The notes under the pieces are model-generated. The model worked only from the letters and a program-made list of their open reading frames with translations, did not search any database and was not told where the DNA came from. Source: Planosporangium thailandense (GTDB taxonomy: Bacteria; Actinomycetota; Actinomycetes; Mycobacteriales; Micromonosporaceae). Taken from it: a DNA stretch of 64,000 nucleotides. The DNA lies in the NCBI RefSeq assembly GCF_011947195.1, contig NZ_JAATVY010000014.1, positions 1 through 64,000 on the forward strand. Direction: 5' to 3'. Made by a program: the position numbers and the translations under genes. Of this stretch, positions 16,495 to 28,156 are shown piece by piece; position 1 is the first letter of the stretch; each line of letters starts with the position of its first letter.

Positions 16495-18755
16495 GCGGGC
16501 GCGGCGAAGGTGGTTCGGCACGCTGGGCGCCGTACCTCGTGGCGGTGCTCGCCGCGGTCGCCAGCGTCCTCAGCCTGATGCCCCGGCCGGCCAGCGGCGC
16601 GCCGGCCCGCACCGCCGACTACGTGATCATCGCCGGCGCCGCCGGGCTGCGCTGGGACGATGTCAACCCGACCGACACCCCGACGGTGTGGAAGCTGGCC
16701 GGCAGTGGGTCGATCGGGGCCCTTTCGGTCCGGTCGGCGCACCGCCCGACCTGCCCCGGCGACGGGTGGCTCACGGTCGGCGCGGGCACCTACGCCGCGC
16801 GCACCAGCGGCCGTGTCGACGGCGCCTGCCCGCCGCTCGCGGTCGGGCTCGACCATCCGGGCGCGGGTGGGGCGTTCCTGTCCGACGCGGAGCGGCAGCG
16901 CATCGTCAGCCTCAACCGCGACCTGCCGTGGGGCGCCCAGCCGGGCGTGCTCGCCGAGTCGGTGCGCTGTACGACCACCATCGGCCCGGGCGCCGCCCTC
17001 GCGGCCGCCCGGCCGTTCGGCCGCATCGACTGGTACAGCGACACGCTGCCGGACCACCCGGCTGAGCTGCTCGCCGGCTGCATGATGTCGATCGTCGACC
17101 TCGGCACGGTCGCCGGTGACCGGGCCGCGCGACGGGCGGCGGCCCGGGCGGTCGACGCCCGGCTGGCTCAGGTCGTGGCGGCCCGCCCGCCGCGGTCCCT
17201 GCTGCTGCTCGCCGGCGTGTCCGACAGCGGGACCGACGCGCGGCTGCACGTCGCGCTCGCGCAGGGTCCCGGCTACACCGGGGGGCTGCTGACGTCGCCC
17301 AGCACGGGCCGCGCCGGTTACCTCCAGCTCACCGATCTCGCGCCGACGACGCTGGCGGCGCTGCGGCGGCCGACGCCGAGCACGCTCTTCGTCGGCTCCC
17401 CGGCGGTGGTGGCCGGCGGACGCCCGGCGTCGCTGACGGCCGCGGTGCGGCGGCTGGACGACGCTGACCGGAAGGTGGTCGTGCAGCGGCCGATGGCCGG
17501 CCGGTTCTTCACCGTCCTGGCGCTGTTCCAGCTCGCGCTGTTCGTCGCCGCCATACCGCTGCTGCGTCGCGCCCGGCGGCCGGCCGGGCCGGTCGCGCCC
17601 GTGCCCAACCCGCCGTGGTTCGAGCGCGGCGTCGAGGTGCTGCTGGTGGCGGCCGCGCTGGCCGTGCCGGGGGCCCTAGTGGCCGGGCTGGTGCCGTGGT
17701 GGCGCACTCCGGTGCCCGAGGTGCTCTTCGGCATCGTCACCCTGGCGGTCGTCGGGGCGGCCACCGCCGCGGTCACCGTAGTCGGCACCCGGCGGCGGGT
17801 CCTCGGGCCGCTGGGCGGCGTGGCGGGGCTGGTCGCCGTGGTGATGGCGGCGGACGTGCTCACCGGTTCCCGGCTGCAGCTCAACAGCGTCGTCGGGTAC
17901 TCGGCCGCGGCCGGCGGCCAGTTCGCCGGGCTCGCGGCCGTCGGCTTCGGCGTGTTCACCGCCGGGGCGCTGGTGGCGGCCGGGTGCGTGGCCCAACACG
18001 TCGTACGGCAGTGGCGGCCGGTCGTGTTCGCGGTGATCGGCGGCACGGCCGTGCTCGTGGCCGGCAGCCCGTACCTGGGGGCGGACGCCGCGGGCGCGGT
18101 GGGGCTCACCGCCGGCGTCTGTGTGGCGGCGGCGATGTCCACCGGCGGGTGGCTGACGTTCCCGCGCATCGCCTGGGCGCTGCTGGCGGGCATCGCCGTG
18201 ACCAGCGCGTTCGCGTTGCTCGATATGCATCGGCCGGTCAGCCAGCGCGGCAGCGTGGGCCGATTCCTGAGCCACCTGGGCGACGGCACCGGCCGGCTCG
18301 TCCTGCATCCGATCGAGTCCGACAACGTCGTCGCGACGGCGACCAGCCCGCTCACGCTGCTGGTGTTCGGCGCCGCGGTCATGCTGTTCTTCGCGCTGCT
18401 GCGGCCGTGGGGTGGACTCAAGCGCCTGTTCGGGCTGTACCCCGCGGTGCGCGCCAGCCTGGCCGGCACGGCCGTCGCCACCGTGATCGCGGGGCTGCTG
18501 CAGGGCGCCGGCCTCACCACGGCGGGCGGTGCGACGACGACGGTGCTGCCGCTGGCCGTCCTGGCGGCGCTGCGGGTGCAGCGCCACGCCGATGAGCGCA
18601 CGCCGGCCGTGACGGTCGACCCCACCGGCGCCACCGTGGCCGAGGGTGGCGAGCCGGCAGCGGGCGGTGGCGAGCCGGCAGCGGGCGGCGAGCCGACGCC
18701 GGGCGGCGGCCGGCCGGCGACGCGGCCCGGCGCTCCGGAGATCGCCCCGGCCTGA
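16491..18755 (+). CDS. Large membrane protein with extracytoplasmic phosphatase-like domain
   Basis: A 754-residue protein. A signal or anchor helix (residues 12-35) is followed by an extracytoplasmic domain to about residue 340 that starts YVIIAGAAGLRWDD and ends with TDLAPTTLAALRRP, reminiscent of alkaline-phosphatase-superfamily folds. About ten transmembrane helices then follow (340-700), and the tail is a Gly/Pro/Glu-rich repeat. The TTG start follows AGGAGG and overlaps the glycosyltransferase stop. I do not recognise a named function; a phospho-group transferase or phosphatase on an envelope glycan is an inference. Confidence 0.7.
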   Translation: MSGRGEGGSARWAPYLVAVLAAVASVLSLMPRPASGAPARTADYVIIAGAAGLRWDDVNPTDTPTVWKLAGSGSIGALSVRSAHRPTCPGDGWLTVGAGTYAARTSGRVDGACPPLAVGLDHPGAGGAFLSDAERQRIVSLNRDLPWGAQPGVLAESVRCTTTIGPGAALAAARPFGRIDWYSDTLPDHPAELLAGCMMSIVDLGTVAGDRAARRAAARAVDARLAQVVAARPPRSLLLLAGVSDSGTDARLHVALAQGPGYTGGLLTSPSTGRAGYLQLTDLAPTTLAALRRPTPSTLFVGSPAVVAGGRPASLTAAVRRLDDADRKVVVQRPMAGRFFTVLALFQLALFVAAIPLLRRARRPAGPVAPVPNPPWFERGVEVLLVAAALAVPGALVAGLVPWWRTPVPEVLFGIVTLAVVGAATAAVTVVGTRRRVLGPLGGVAGLVAVVMAADVLTGSRLQLNSVVGYSAAAGGQFAGLAAVGFGVFTAGALVAAGCVAQHVVRQWRPVVFAVIGGTAVLVAGSPYLGADAAGAVGLTAGVCVAAAMSTGGWLTFPRIAWALLAGIAVTSAFALLDMHRPVSQRGSVGRFLSHLGDGTGRLVLHPIESDNVVATATSPLTLLVFGAAVMLFFALLRPWGGLKRLFGLYPAVRASLAGTAVATVIAGLLQGAGLTTAGGATTTVLPLAVLAALRVQRHADERTPAVTVDPTGATVAEGGEPAAGGGEPAAGGEPTPGGGRPATRPGAPEIAPA

Positions 18756-18759
18756 CCGG

Positions 18760-18864
18760 GGGCGACGGCGCTCCCTCCGAGGGCGACGGCGCTCCCTCCG
18801 AGGGCGACGGCGCTCCCTCCGAGGGCGACGGCGCTCCCTCCGAGGGCGACGGCGCTCCCTCCGA
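18760..18864 (+). repeat. Five perfect 21-bp tandem repeats in an intergenic region
   Basis: The unit GGGCGACGGCGCTCCCTCCGA (one base over the quoted limit if extended) occurs five times (18760, 18781, 18802, 18823, 18844), followed by decayed copies to about 18895. It sits between the ends of two convergent genes. In one + frame it reads GDGAPSE repeats, but this frame is not that of the upstream gene, so it looks like a minisatellite and not part of a protein. Confidence 0.85.
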
Positions 18865-18895
18865 GGGCGGCGGCGCTACGGCAGGGGCGGCAGCT

Positions 18896-20071
18896 CTACG
18901 GAAGGGGCGGCGGCGCATCGGTCCGCGTAGCGCTGTCCGGTTCGGACCATTCGTGGTGCCGGCGCGGGCCGTGCAGCATCGACCGGGCGCGGCGCCGGCT
19001 GACCGGCAGGCGGTGGAACTCGATCGGGCGGTCGCCCGACCACGGCGCGTACGGGGCGATGCACAGCGACGCGAACCGCAGCAGAAGCGGCTCGTAGGTG
19101 ACCCGCCAGCCGACGAAGTCACGCCAGGCCTGGTCGCGGTCGTCCCGGAGCTTGGCGCCCGCGTCGACCAGGCGCGCGCAGGCGGCGTCGAACTCCTCCC
19201 GGCGCACGGAGATCGGGTCATCAGGGCGCGGGTCGGGGTCGTACGGCATGACGAAGTAGTCGCCGATGCGCCGCAGCGCGAGGTAGCCGGCGCGCAGGCA
19301 CAGTTCGGCGCGGGCCTGGTGGTGGCGGTGCGATTCGAGGGTGGAGGAGACGAGAGCGGCGGAGTCCAGGATCGTTCCGGCCGCGTTGACCCAGCTGCGC
19401 TCCGGCGCGGGGGAGCGGAAGAACACCAGCATGGGTGTGGTGCTGTGGGTCTCCTCGATGTCGTTGAACCAGTGGGTCCAGTCGCGCCAGTAGGTGTCCA
19501 GCAGCGGCATCCCCTCGATGCGCGCTAACCGCACCAGCAGCGTGACCGCCCACGGTGGTGTGCCGGCCTCGGTCTCCAGCGCGGTGACCAGCAGTTCCCG
19601 CCGCGAATAGGTGGTGTAGATCGTGGGCAGGTAGGCGATCAGCAGCGCGATGAGCGACAGTCCGAACCCCGCCTCCGTCATCTCGACCAGCCCGGCGGGG
19701 AGGTTCGGCGGGAACCTGAAGCCGAGCATGAACATCGACGACCCGCTCTCGAGGAATGCGCCGCGCCAGGTGCGTTCGCCGATGACGTGGTAGATGGCGG
19801 TGAACCCGACCAGCACGAGGATGACCCAGACCAGCGGCAGGGCCAGCAGGGTGGTCGGCGCGAACACGGCCATCGTCCGGTCGCGCCGACGGTAGTCGTG
19901 CACGCCGCGGAGTCTCAGGCGGAACCCGGCGCGCACCGTGACGAAGACCAGACGGGTGATGAGCAGCGGCGTGCCACGGGGCACGACGAAGGTCATGGCC
20001 GCTGACATCGCGGTGAGGATCACGACGGCGGCACCGGCGAGGCCGACGAGTACCGAGATGGCGTAGTCCAT
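18896..20071 (-). CDS. Channel-like membrane protein
   Basis: A 391-residue protein. The N-terminal part has about four hydrophobic helices (residues 5-30, 65-90, 130-155), including a pore-loop-like stretch (SGSSMFMLGFRF) between two of them, as in two-helix potassium channels. The C-terminal half is a soluble, charged domain. The ATG at 20071 with AGAGGG upstream is chosen because the first helix begins there; an upstream extension looks non-coding. A cation-channel role is suggested but no canonical TVGYG filter is seen. It is divergent from pyrG. Confidence 0.6.
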   Translation of the reverse strand: MDYAISVLVGLAGAAVVILTAMSAAMTFVVPRGTPLLITRLVFVTVRAGFRLRLRGVHDYRRRDRTMAVFAPTTLLALPLVWVILVLVGFTAIYHVIGERTWRGAFLESGSSMFMLGFRFPPNLPAGLVEMTEAGFGLSLIALLIAYLPTIYTTYSRRELLVTALETEAGTPPWAVTLLVRLARIEGMPLLDTYWRDWTHWFNDIEETHSTTPMLVFFRSPAPERSWVNAAGTILDSAALVSSTLESHRHHQARAELCLRAGYLALRRIGDYFVMPYDPDPRPDDPISVRREEFDAACARLVDAGAKLRDDRDQAWRDFVGWRVTYEPLLLRFASLCIAPYAPWSGDRPIEFHRLPVSRRRARSMLHGPRRHHEWSEPDSATRTDAPPPLP

Positions 20072-20122
20072 GGGTAGCCCTCTTGCAGGCGGTCCGGGTA
20101 CCTCTGTCGGCGTTACCCATAG

Positions 20123-22809
<2,687 letters not shown>

Positions 22810-22875
22810 CATGGTGTCAACCGACCGGGGAAGTGGCTTCCAGTGTGATCAGCGCCTCAGCCGGTCCGCCGGCCC

Positions 22876-22881
22876 TAAACT
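22876..22881 (+). promoter_or_regulatory. Possible -10 element for ald
   Basis: TAAACT is an AT-rich TANNNT hexamer standing out in a GC-rich intergenic region, 70 bp before the ald GTG. No matching -35 is obvious. A strong GAGGGG ribosome site lies before the start codon. Confidence 0.4.
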
Positions 22882-22951
22882 CCCTCCGCGAGGCTCCGCG
22901 TCCTCGCAGGTGGCAACGGGGCCACCGGGAAGCGATTGAGGGGTCAGCATA

Positions 22952-24067
22952 GTGAAGGTCGGAATCCCGCGCGAAATCAAGAACCACGAGTACCGGGTCG
23001 CGATCACGCCGTCGGGCGTGAACGAGTTCGTGCGCCATGGGCATGAGGTCGTCATCGAATCCGGCGCCGGGCAGGGTTCGTCGATCACCGACGAGGAGTA
23101 CCGCGCCGCCGGCGCGACGATCCTCGCCGACGCCGACGACGTGTGGGGCAGCGCCGAGCTGGTGCTGAAGGTCAAGGAGCCGATCGCCGAGGAGTACCAC
23201 CGGATGCGCTCCGGCCAGGTGCTCTTCACGTACCTGCACCTGGCCGCGTCGGCCGACTGCACCCGGGCGCTGCTGGACGCGGGCGTGACCGGTATCGCGT
23301 ACGAGACCGTCGAGCTGTCGGACCGGTCGCTGCCGCTGCTCGCCCCCATGTCCGAGGTCGCCGGGCGGCTCGCGCCGCAGGTCGGCGCGTACCACCTGAT
23401 GCGCCAGGGCGGCGGCCGCGGCGTCCTGATGGGCGGCGTCTCCGGCGTGTACGCGGCGAAGGTCGTCGTCATCGGCGCCGGCGTGTCCGGCATGAACGCC
23501 GCCGCGATCGCGCTCGGCATGCAGGCCGAGGTGCTGCTGCTGGACAAGAACATCGCCCGGCTGCGCGCCGCGGACGCCATCTACCAGGGGCACCTGCAGA
23601 CGGTCGCGTCCAACGCGTACGAGATCGAGAAGGCCGTGGTCGACGCCGACCTGGTCATCGGCGCGGTCCTGGTGCCGGGCGCGAAAGCGCCCACGCTGAT
23701 CTCCAACGACCTGGTCAAGGCCATGAAGCCGGGCAGCGTGCTCGTCGACATCGCCATCGACCAGGGCGGCTGCTTCGAGGACTCGCGCCCGACCACGCAC
23801 GCCGACCCGGTGTACCAGGTGCACAACTCGGTCTTCTACTGCGTGGCGAACATGCCGGGCGCGGTTCCGCACACCTCCACGTACGCGCTGACCAACGTCA
23901 CCCTGCCGTACGCGGTGGAGCTGGCCAACCGGGGCTGGCGGGACGCGCTGCGGGCCGACCCGGCGCTCGCCCTGGGCCTGAACACCCACGCCGGCCAGGT
24001 CACGTACGGGCCGGTGGCCGAGGCGCACGGCATGACGCACGTACCGGTCACCGAGGTGCTCGCCTGA
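22952..24067 (+). CDS. ald: Alanine dehydrogenase
   Basis: A 371-residue NAD-dependent enzyme interconverting L-alanine and pyruvate plus ammonia, used in nitrogen and redox balance. The N terminus [20 protein letters not shown] is diagnostic; K74-like and H95-like substrate residues lie in VLKVKEP and FTYLHLA; the NAD site is [14 protein letters not shown]. The length matches the family. xerD starts at its stop codon, so the two genes share a transcript. Confidence 0.97.
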   Translation: MKVGIPREIKNHEYRVAITPSGVNEFVRHGHEVVIESGAGQGSSITDEEYRAAGATILADADDVWGSAELVLKVKEPIAEEYHRMRSGQVLFTYLHLAASADCTRALLDAGVTGIAYETVELSDRSLPLLAPMSEVAGRLAPQVGAYHLMRQGGGRGVLMGGVSGVYAAKVVVIGAGVSGMNAAAIALGMQAEVLLLDKNIARLRAADAIYQGHLQTVASNAYEIEKAVVDADLVIGAVLVPGAKAPTLISNDLVKAMKPGSVLVDIAIDQGGCFEDSRPTTHADPVYQVHNSVFYCVANMPGAVPHTSTYALTNVTLPYAVELANRGWRDALRADPALALGLNTHAGQVTYGPVAEAHGMTHVPVTEVLA

Positions 24068-25065
24068 CCGAGAACGCCGAACCGGACCAGCCCGACGCAG
24101 CGGACCGGCGGACCGAGCGATCGGAGCCTGCCGCGCTGCGTCGGGCGGTCCGTTCGTACCTCGACCACCTGACGGTCGAGCGGGGCCTCGCGGCGAACAC
24201 GCTCAGCTCGTACCGTCGTGATCTTGATCGCTATCTGGAGGTCCTCGCGGCGGCGGGCGTGCGTGACCTGGCGTCCGTCGGGCCGCGGGAGGTCGCCGCG
24301 CACCTCGCGACGCTGCGCGCCGGCGGCGGCGACCATCCGCCGCTGTCGGCGGCGTCCGCGGCGCGCGCGGCGAGCGCGGTACGCGGCCTGCACCGGTTCG
24401 CTGTGCGGGAGGGGATCGCCCCGGTGGACCCGGCGCGGGAGGTGAAGCCGCCGACGCTGCCGAAGCGGCTGCCGAAGGCGCTCGACGTCAGCCAGGTCGA
24501 GGCGCTGCTGGCGGCGGCCGGGGCCGGCCTCGACGAGCCGCTCGCCCTGCGCAACCGGGCGCTGCTGGAGTTCCTGTACTCGACCGGCGCGCGCATCTCG
24601 GAGGCGGTGGGCTGCGCCGTCGACGATCTCGCTCTCGACGAGGGCGCCGTCCTGCTGCACGGCAAGGGCGGCAAGCAGCGCCTAGTGCCGGTCGGCGGGT
24701 ACGCCCGGGAGGTGCTCGACGCGTACCTCGTCCGTGCCCGTCCGGGCCTGCTCGCCGGCGGTCGGGGCACGTCAGCGGTGTTCGTCAACGCCCGGGGCGG
24801 GCGGCTGTCGCGGCAGAGCGCCTGGGCGATCCTGCGCCGGGCGGCGGAGCACGCCGGGTTGCCGGTGGACGGCGCGCACGGGGTGTCACCGCACACGCTG
24901 CGCCACTCGTACGCCACCCACCTGCTCGACGGCGGCGCCGACATCCGGGTGGTGCAGGAGCTGCTCGGACACGCGTCGGTGACCACGACCCAGGTGTACA
25001 CGCTCGTGACGGTCGAGCGGCTGCGCGAGGTGTACGCGACGGCCCACCCCCGCGCCAGAAACTGA
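24064..25065 (+). CDS. xerD: Tyrosine recombinase XerD
   Basis: A 333-residue tyrosine recombinase, the XerD half of the dimer-resolution pair acting at dif with FtsK. The core-binding N domain starts [20 protein letters not shown]. The catalytic set is visible as STGARISEA (Arg), HGKGGKQR (Lys), [12 protein letters not shown] (His-x-x-Arg), [11 protein letters not shown] (His, Tyr). No ATG, GTG or TTG in this frame precedes the conserved N terminus. CTG at 24064, overlapping the ald TGA and preceded by GAGGTG, is the best start. The ald-xerD-parA-scpAB order supports a chromosomal XerD and not a phage integrase. Confidence 0.93.
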   Translation: MTENAEPDQPDAADRRTERSEPAALRRAVRSYLDHLTVERGLAANTLSSYRRDLDRYLEVLAAAGVRDLASVGPREVAAHLATLRAGGGDHPPLSAASAARAASAVRGLHRFAVREGIAPVDPAREVKPPTLPKRLPKALDVSQVEALLAAAGAGLDEPLALRNRALLEFLYSTGARISEAVGCAVDDLALDEGAVLLHGKGGKQRLVPVGGYAREVLDAYLVRARPGLLAGGRGTSAVFVNARGGRLSRQSAWAILRRAAEHAGLPVDGAHGVSPHTLRHSYATHLLDGGADIRVVQELLGHASVTTTQVYTLVTVERLREVYATAHPRARN

Positions 25066-25108
25066 CAAGCCACCCTTTCGGGGTAAATCGTCCAGTGTGA
25101 ACCACGCG

Positions 25109-25199
25109 TTGACAGGACATCGACGACGGGTGTTCGGCTTGTCGCGGTAACGACACGCCGAGTCCTGTCAGGAGATTTAGCTCGGTCGTGGCGTACAGT
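25109..25199 (+). promoter_or_regulatory. Promoter region of the parA-scp operon
   Basis: The 228-bp gap after xerD has a perfect TTGACA (25109-25114), which is also part of a 9-bp inverted repeat (TGACAGGAC at 25110-25118 with GTCCTGTCA at 25162-25170). Closer to parA is a TACAGT -10 (25194-25199). Two promoters, or one promoter plus a looped operator, are possible. No gene is seen in the gap. Confidence 0.45.
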
Positions 25200-25293
25200 C
25201 GGGCGACGGCCATGTTCCGCGTGAGCCCGGCGTCGGCGAGCCGGTGCGGACCCGAGGCGGCGGGCATGTGCCGCCGAGAGGGGCGGGAACCAG

Positions 25294-26232
25294 ATGGGCA
25301 TTGGTGAGCACCAGGCGGAGGCTTGGACCTCGACGCTGCGCGCGCAACAGTCCGCGATGGACCTCGGCGCGGAGCTGGGTCCCGCCGATCCCACCGCCTA
25401 CACCATGCGCCGACCGATCCCGGACCCCGTTCCGATCGACCGGCACGGGCCCGCGCGCATCATCGCGATGGCCAACCAGAAGGGCGGCGTCGGCAAGACG
25501 ACGACCACCATCAACCTCGGTGCGGCACTGGCGGAGTACGGCCGCCGCGTGCTGCTCGTCGACTTCGACCCGCAGGGCGCGCTCTCGGTCGGGCTCGGCG
25601 TCAACCCGCACGAGCTGGAGATGTCGGTCTACAACCTGCTGATGGACGCCGAGGTCACCATCGACGACATCCGGATCAAGACCGACGTCGACGGGCTGCA
25701 CCTGCTGCCGGCCAACATCGACCTGTCGGCCGCCGAGATCCAGCTCGTCAACGAGGTGGCCCGGGAGATGGCGCTCGCCCGCGCGCTGCGCCCGGTGATG
25801 CGCGACTACGACTTCATCCTCATCGACTGCCAGCCGTCGCTGGGCCTGCTCGCGATCAACGCGCTGACCGTCGCGCACGGCGTGCTGATCCCGCTGGAGT
25901 GCGAGTTCTTCAGCCTGCGCGGTGTCGCGCTGCTGCTCGACACCATCGACAAGGTCCGCGAGCGCCTCAACTTCGACCTCGATCTCGAGGGCATCCTCGC
26001 GACCATGTACGACAGCCGCACCACCCACTGCCGGCAGGTACTGCAGCGGGTCGTCGAGGCGTTCGGCGACAAGGTGTACCAGACGGTCATCACCAAGACC
26101 GTGAAGTTCCCCGAGTCGACCGTCGCCGGCGCCCCGATCACCACGCTCGACCCGGCGTCGTCCGGAGCGCGCAACTACCGGCAGCTCGCCCGCGAGGTCA
26201 TCGCCGCGCACGCGGAGCGTAACGAGCAGTAG
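25294..26232 (+). CDS. ParA-family ATPase linked to scpAB
   Basis: A 312-residue Soj/ParA ATPase. A 50-residue N-terminal extension precedes the deviant Walker A NQKGGVGKTTT (62-71 region), with Walker A' VLLVDFDPQG and Walker B FILIDCQPSLG. No ParB follows; instead scpA and scpB do, as in many actinobacteria where this second ParA sits apart from the parAB/oriC locus. It probably helps chromosome organisation with ScpAB-SMC. The ATG at 25294 is the most likely start. Confidence 0.88.
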   Translation: MGIGEHQAEAWTSTLRAQQSAMDLGAELGPADPTAYTMRRPIPDPVPIDRHGPARIIAMANQKGGVGKTTTTINLGAALAEYGRRVLLVDFDPQGALSVGLGVNPHELEMSVYNLLMDAEVTIDDIRIKTDVDGLHLLPANIDLSAAEIQLVNEVAREMALARALRPVMRDYDFILIDCQPSLGLLAINALTVAHGVLIPLECEFFSLRGVALLLDTIDKVRERLNFDLDLEGILATMYDSRTTHCRQVLQRVVEAFGDKVYQTVITKTVKFPESTVAGAPITTLDPASSGARNYRQLAREVIAAHAERNEQ

Positions 26233-26267
26233 CCGACGCGCGTTCACCACTGCGTGACTTCGCTGGT

Positions 26268-27242
26268 GTGCGTGCGGGTGACCGAGTGGACGTGAGCTAC
26301 GGTCTTCCGGTGACCGCGCCTGTCGACGAGCCGACCGCGCCCGTTGCCGACGAGGCCCTTGCCGATGCCGCCTCCGGCGACGCGGCAGCCGTCGACGACG
26401 CCGCCGGCGGCTTCACCGTCCGGCTGGCCAACTTCACCGGCCCGTTCGACCTGCTGCTGCAGCTGATCGGCAAGCACAAGCTGGACGTCACCGAGGTGGC
26501 GCTGCACGTCGTCACCGACGAGTTCATCGCCTACATCCGGGCCATGGGCGACGACTGGGACCTCGGCGAGGCGAGCGAGTTCCTGGTCGTCGCGGCGACC
26601 CTGCTCGACCTGAAGGCGGCCCGCCTGCTCCCGGCGGCGGCCGTCGAGAACGAGGAGGACCTGGCCCTGCTGGAGGCCCGTGACCTGCTGTTCGCGCGGC
26701 TGCTGCAGTACAAGGCGTTCAAGGAGGCCGCGGCGGCGATCGCCGCGATGGAGGCCTCGGCGGCCCGCCGCTGGCCCCGTGCGGTACCGCTCGAACCGCG
26801 CTTCGCCGAGGCGCTGCCCGACCTCGTCCTCACGATCGGCCCCGAGCGGCTCGCGGCCCTGGCGGCCAAGGCGTTCGCCCCCAAGGCGCCCCCGACCGTG
26901 TCGATCGACCACATCCACATGGTCCGGGTGAGCGTCCGCGAGCACGCCGAGATCATGCGCGACCAGTTGCTGCGGCTGCGGGTCGCCACCTTCAGTACGC
27001 TGTGCACGGACTGCCAGAGCACCCTCGAGCTGGTCGCCCGGTTCCTGGCGCTGCTGGAGCTGTACCGCGAGGGGCTCGTCGGCTTCGAGCAGGAACAGGC
27101 GCTCGGCGAGCTGACCGTACGGTGGACCGCCGGCGACGACGCCGGCGCCGGCCTCGACATCGACGAGTACGGCGAAGACGACCCCGAGGGTGGGGCAGCC
27201 GCCGAGCAGGATGAGGAAGGCCAGGAAGAGGAGTCGCAGTGA
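26268..27242 (+). CDS. scpA: Segregation and condensation protein A
   Basis: A 324-residue kleisin that bridges the SMC dimer. The conserved start of the domain (FTGPFDLLLQLIGKHKLDVTE) begins near residue 48, the middle LDLKAARLLP motif is clear, and the C-terminal winged helix ends near FLALLELYREGLV. The first 45 residues are Ala/Asp-rich and poorly conserved, so the start could be a later GTG (26292 or 26310). The acidic C-terminal tail is typical. scpB starts 4 bp before the stop. Confidence 0.93.
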   Translation: MRAGDRVDVSYGLPVTAPVDEPTAPVADEALADAASGDAAAVDDAAGGFTVRLANFTGPFDLLLQLIGKHKLDVTEVALHVVTDEFIAYIRAMGDDWDLGEASEFLVVAATLLDLKAARLLPAAAVENEEDLALLEARDLLFARLLQYKAFKEAAAAIAAMEASAARRWPRAVPLEPRFAEALPDLVLTIGPERLAALAAKAFAPKAPPTVSIDHIHMVRVSVREHAEIMRDQLLRLRVATFSTLCTDCQSTLELVARFLALLELYREGLVGFEQEQALGELTVRWTAGDDAGAGLDIDEYGEDDPEGGAAAEQDEEGQEEESQ

Positions 27243-28156
27243 GTGGCGAGGACGAGGCCACCCGGTCGCTCGCGGACCAGGCGGCGAGCTGGGTGCCGCC
27301 GTGGGAGCGCCGACCGGGCTCCGCCGAGGCGCCCCCGGAAGAGCCCGATGAAGCGGACGAGCCCGCCGAGCTTCCCCGGATCTGGGCCGGGATCGAGGAT
27401 TTCGGCAAGCGGGTCGGCACGATCTCCCCGCCCGAGGACGTCACCACGGACGTGCCGACGCCCGACCCGTCCCGGGAGCTGATGGCGGAGGCGCCCCGCA
27501 CCGCGGACGTCAACGTGGCGCTGGTGCCGGTCGACGAGCCCGACGAGGAGCCGGTCGAGGAGCCCGTCGAACCGCCCGCGGCCGAGCCGGACCGCCCGCC
27601 GCTGCTCGAGCACCCGGCCGAGCTGCGTGGCGCCCTCGAAGCGATCCTGCTGGTCGTGCACGAGCCGGTCAGCGACGTGACCCTGGCCCAGGTGCTGGAG
27701 CTGCCCGTCGCGCCCGTCCGGGAGGCGCTCGAGGAGCTGGCCGCCGAGTACACCGGGCTCCAGCGCGGCTTCGAGCTGCGCCGGGCCGCCGGTGGATGGC
27801 GCCTGTACACCCGCAGCGACTACGCCACGTACGTGGAGCGCTTCGTCCTGGACGGCCAGCAGACCCGGCTGACCCAGGCGGCGCTCGAAACGCTCGCCGT
27901 GATCGCGTACAAGCAGCCGGTCACCCGCTCACGCATCTCCGCCATCCGCGGCGTCAACTGCGACGGCGTCGTACGTACCCTGGTGGCCCGCGGCCTGATC
28001 GAGGACTGCGGCAGCGAGCCCGACAGCGGCGCGTTTCTGTACCGTACGACGCCGCTGTTCCTGGAGAAGCTGGGTATCGACAGTGTCGACGAGCTGCCGC
28101 CGCTCGCTCCGTTCCTACCCGACGATGTGGATGAGATAGCCAATGCCCAGGGTTGA
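27239..28156 (+). CDS. scpB: Segregation and condensation protein B
   Basis: A 305-residue SMC complex subunit with paired winged helices from about residue 120 (ELRGALEAILLVVHEPVSD) to 290; the signature TLAVIAYKQPVTRSRISAIRG is intact. The first 115 residues are an acidic, Pro-rich extension longer than in Bacillus ScpB. The stop overlaps rluB by 14 bp. Confidence 0.93.
   Translation: MSGEDEATRSLADQAASWVPPWERRPGSAEAPPEEPDEADEPAELPRIWAGIEDFGKRVGTISPPEDVTTDVPTPDPSRELMAEAPRTADVNVALVPVDEPDEEPVEEPVEPPAAEPDRPPLLEHPAELRGALEAILLVVHEPVSDVTLAQVLELPVAPVREALEELAAEYTGLQRGFELRRAAGGWRLYTRSDYATYVERFVLDGQQTRLTQAALETLAVIAYKQPVTRSRISAIRGVNCDGVVRTLVARGLIEDCGSEPDSGAFLYRTTPLFLEKLGIDSVDELPPLAPFLPDDVDEIANAQG

Noticed and set aside
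18760-18864. CRISPR array or coding extension of the 754-residue protein
   Set aside because: There are no spacers, and the GDGAPSE frame is not the frame of the upstream gene, which stops at 18755.
24064-25065. Phage or island integrase
   Set aside because: Its position between ald and parA-scpAB, far from the tRNA, and its XerD-type sequence point to the housekeeping recombinase.
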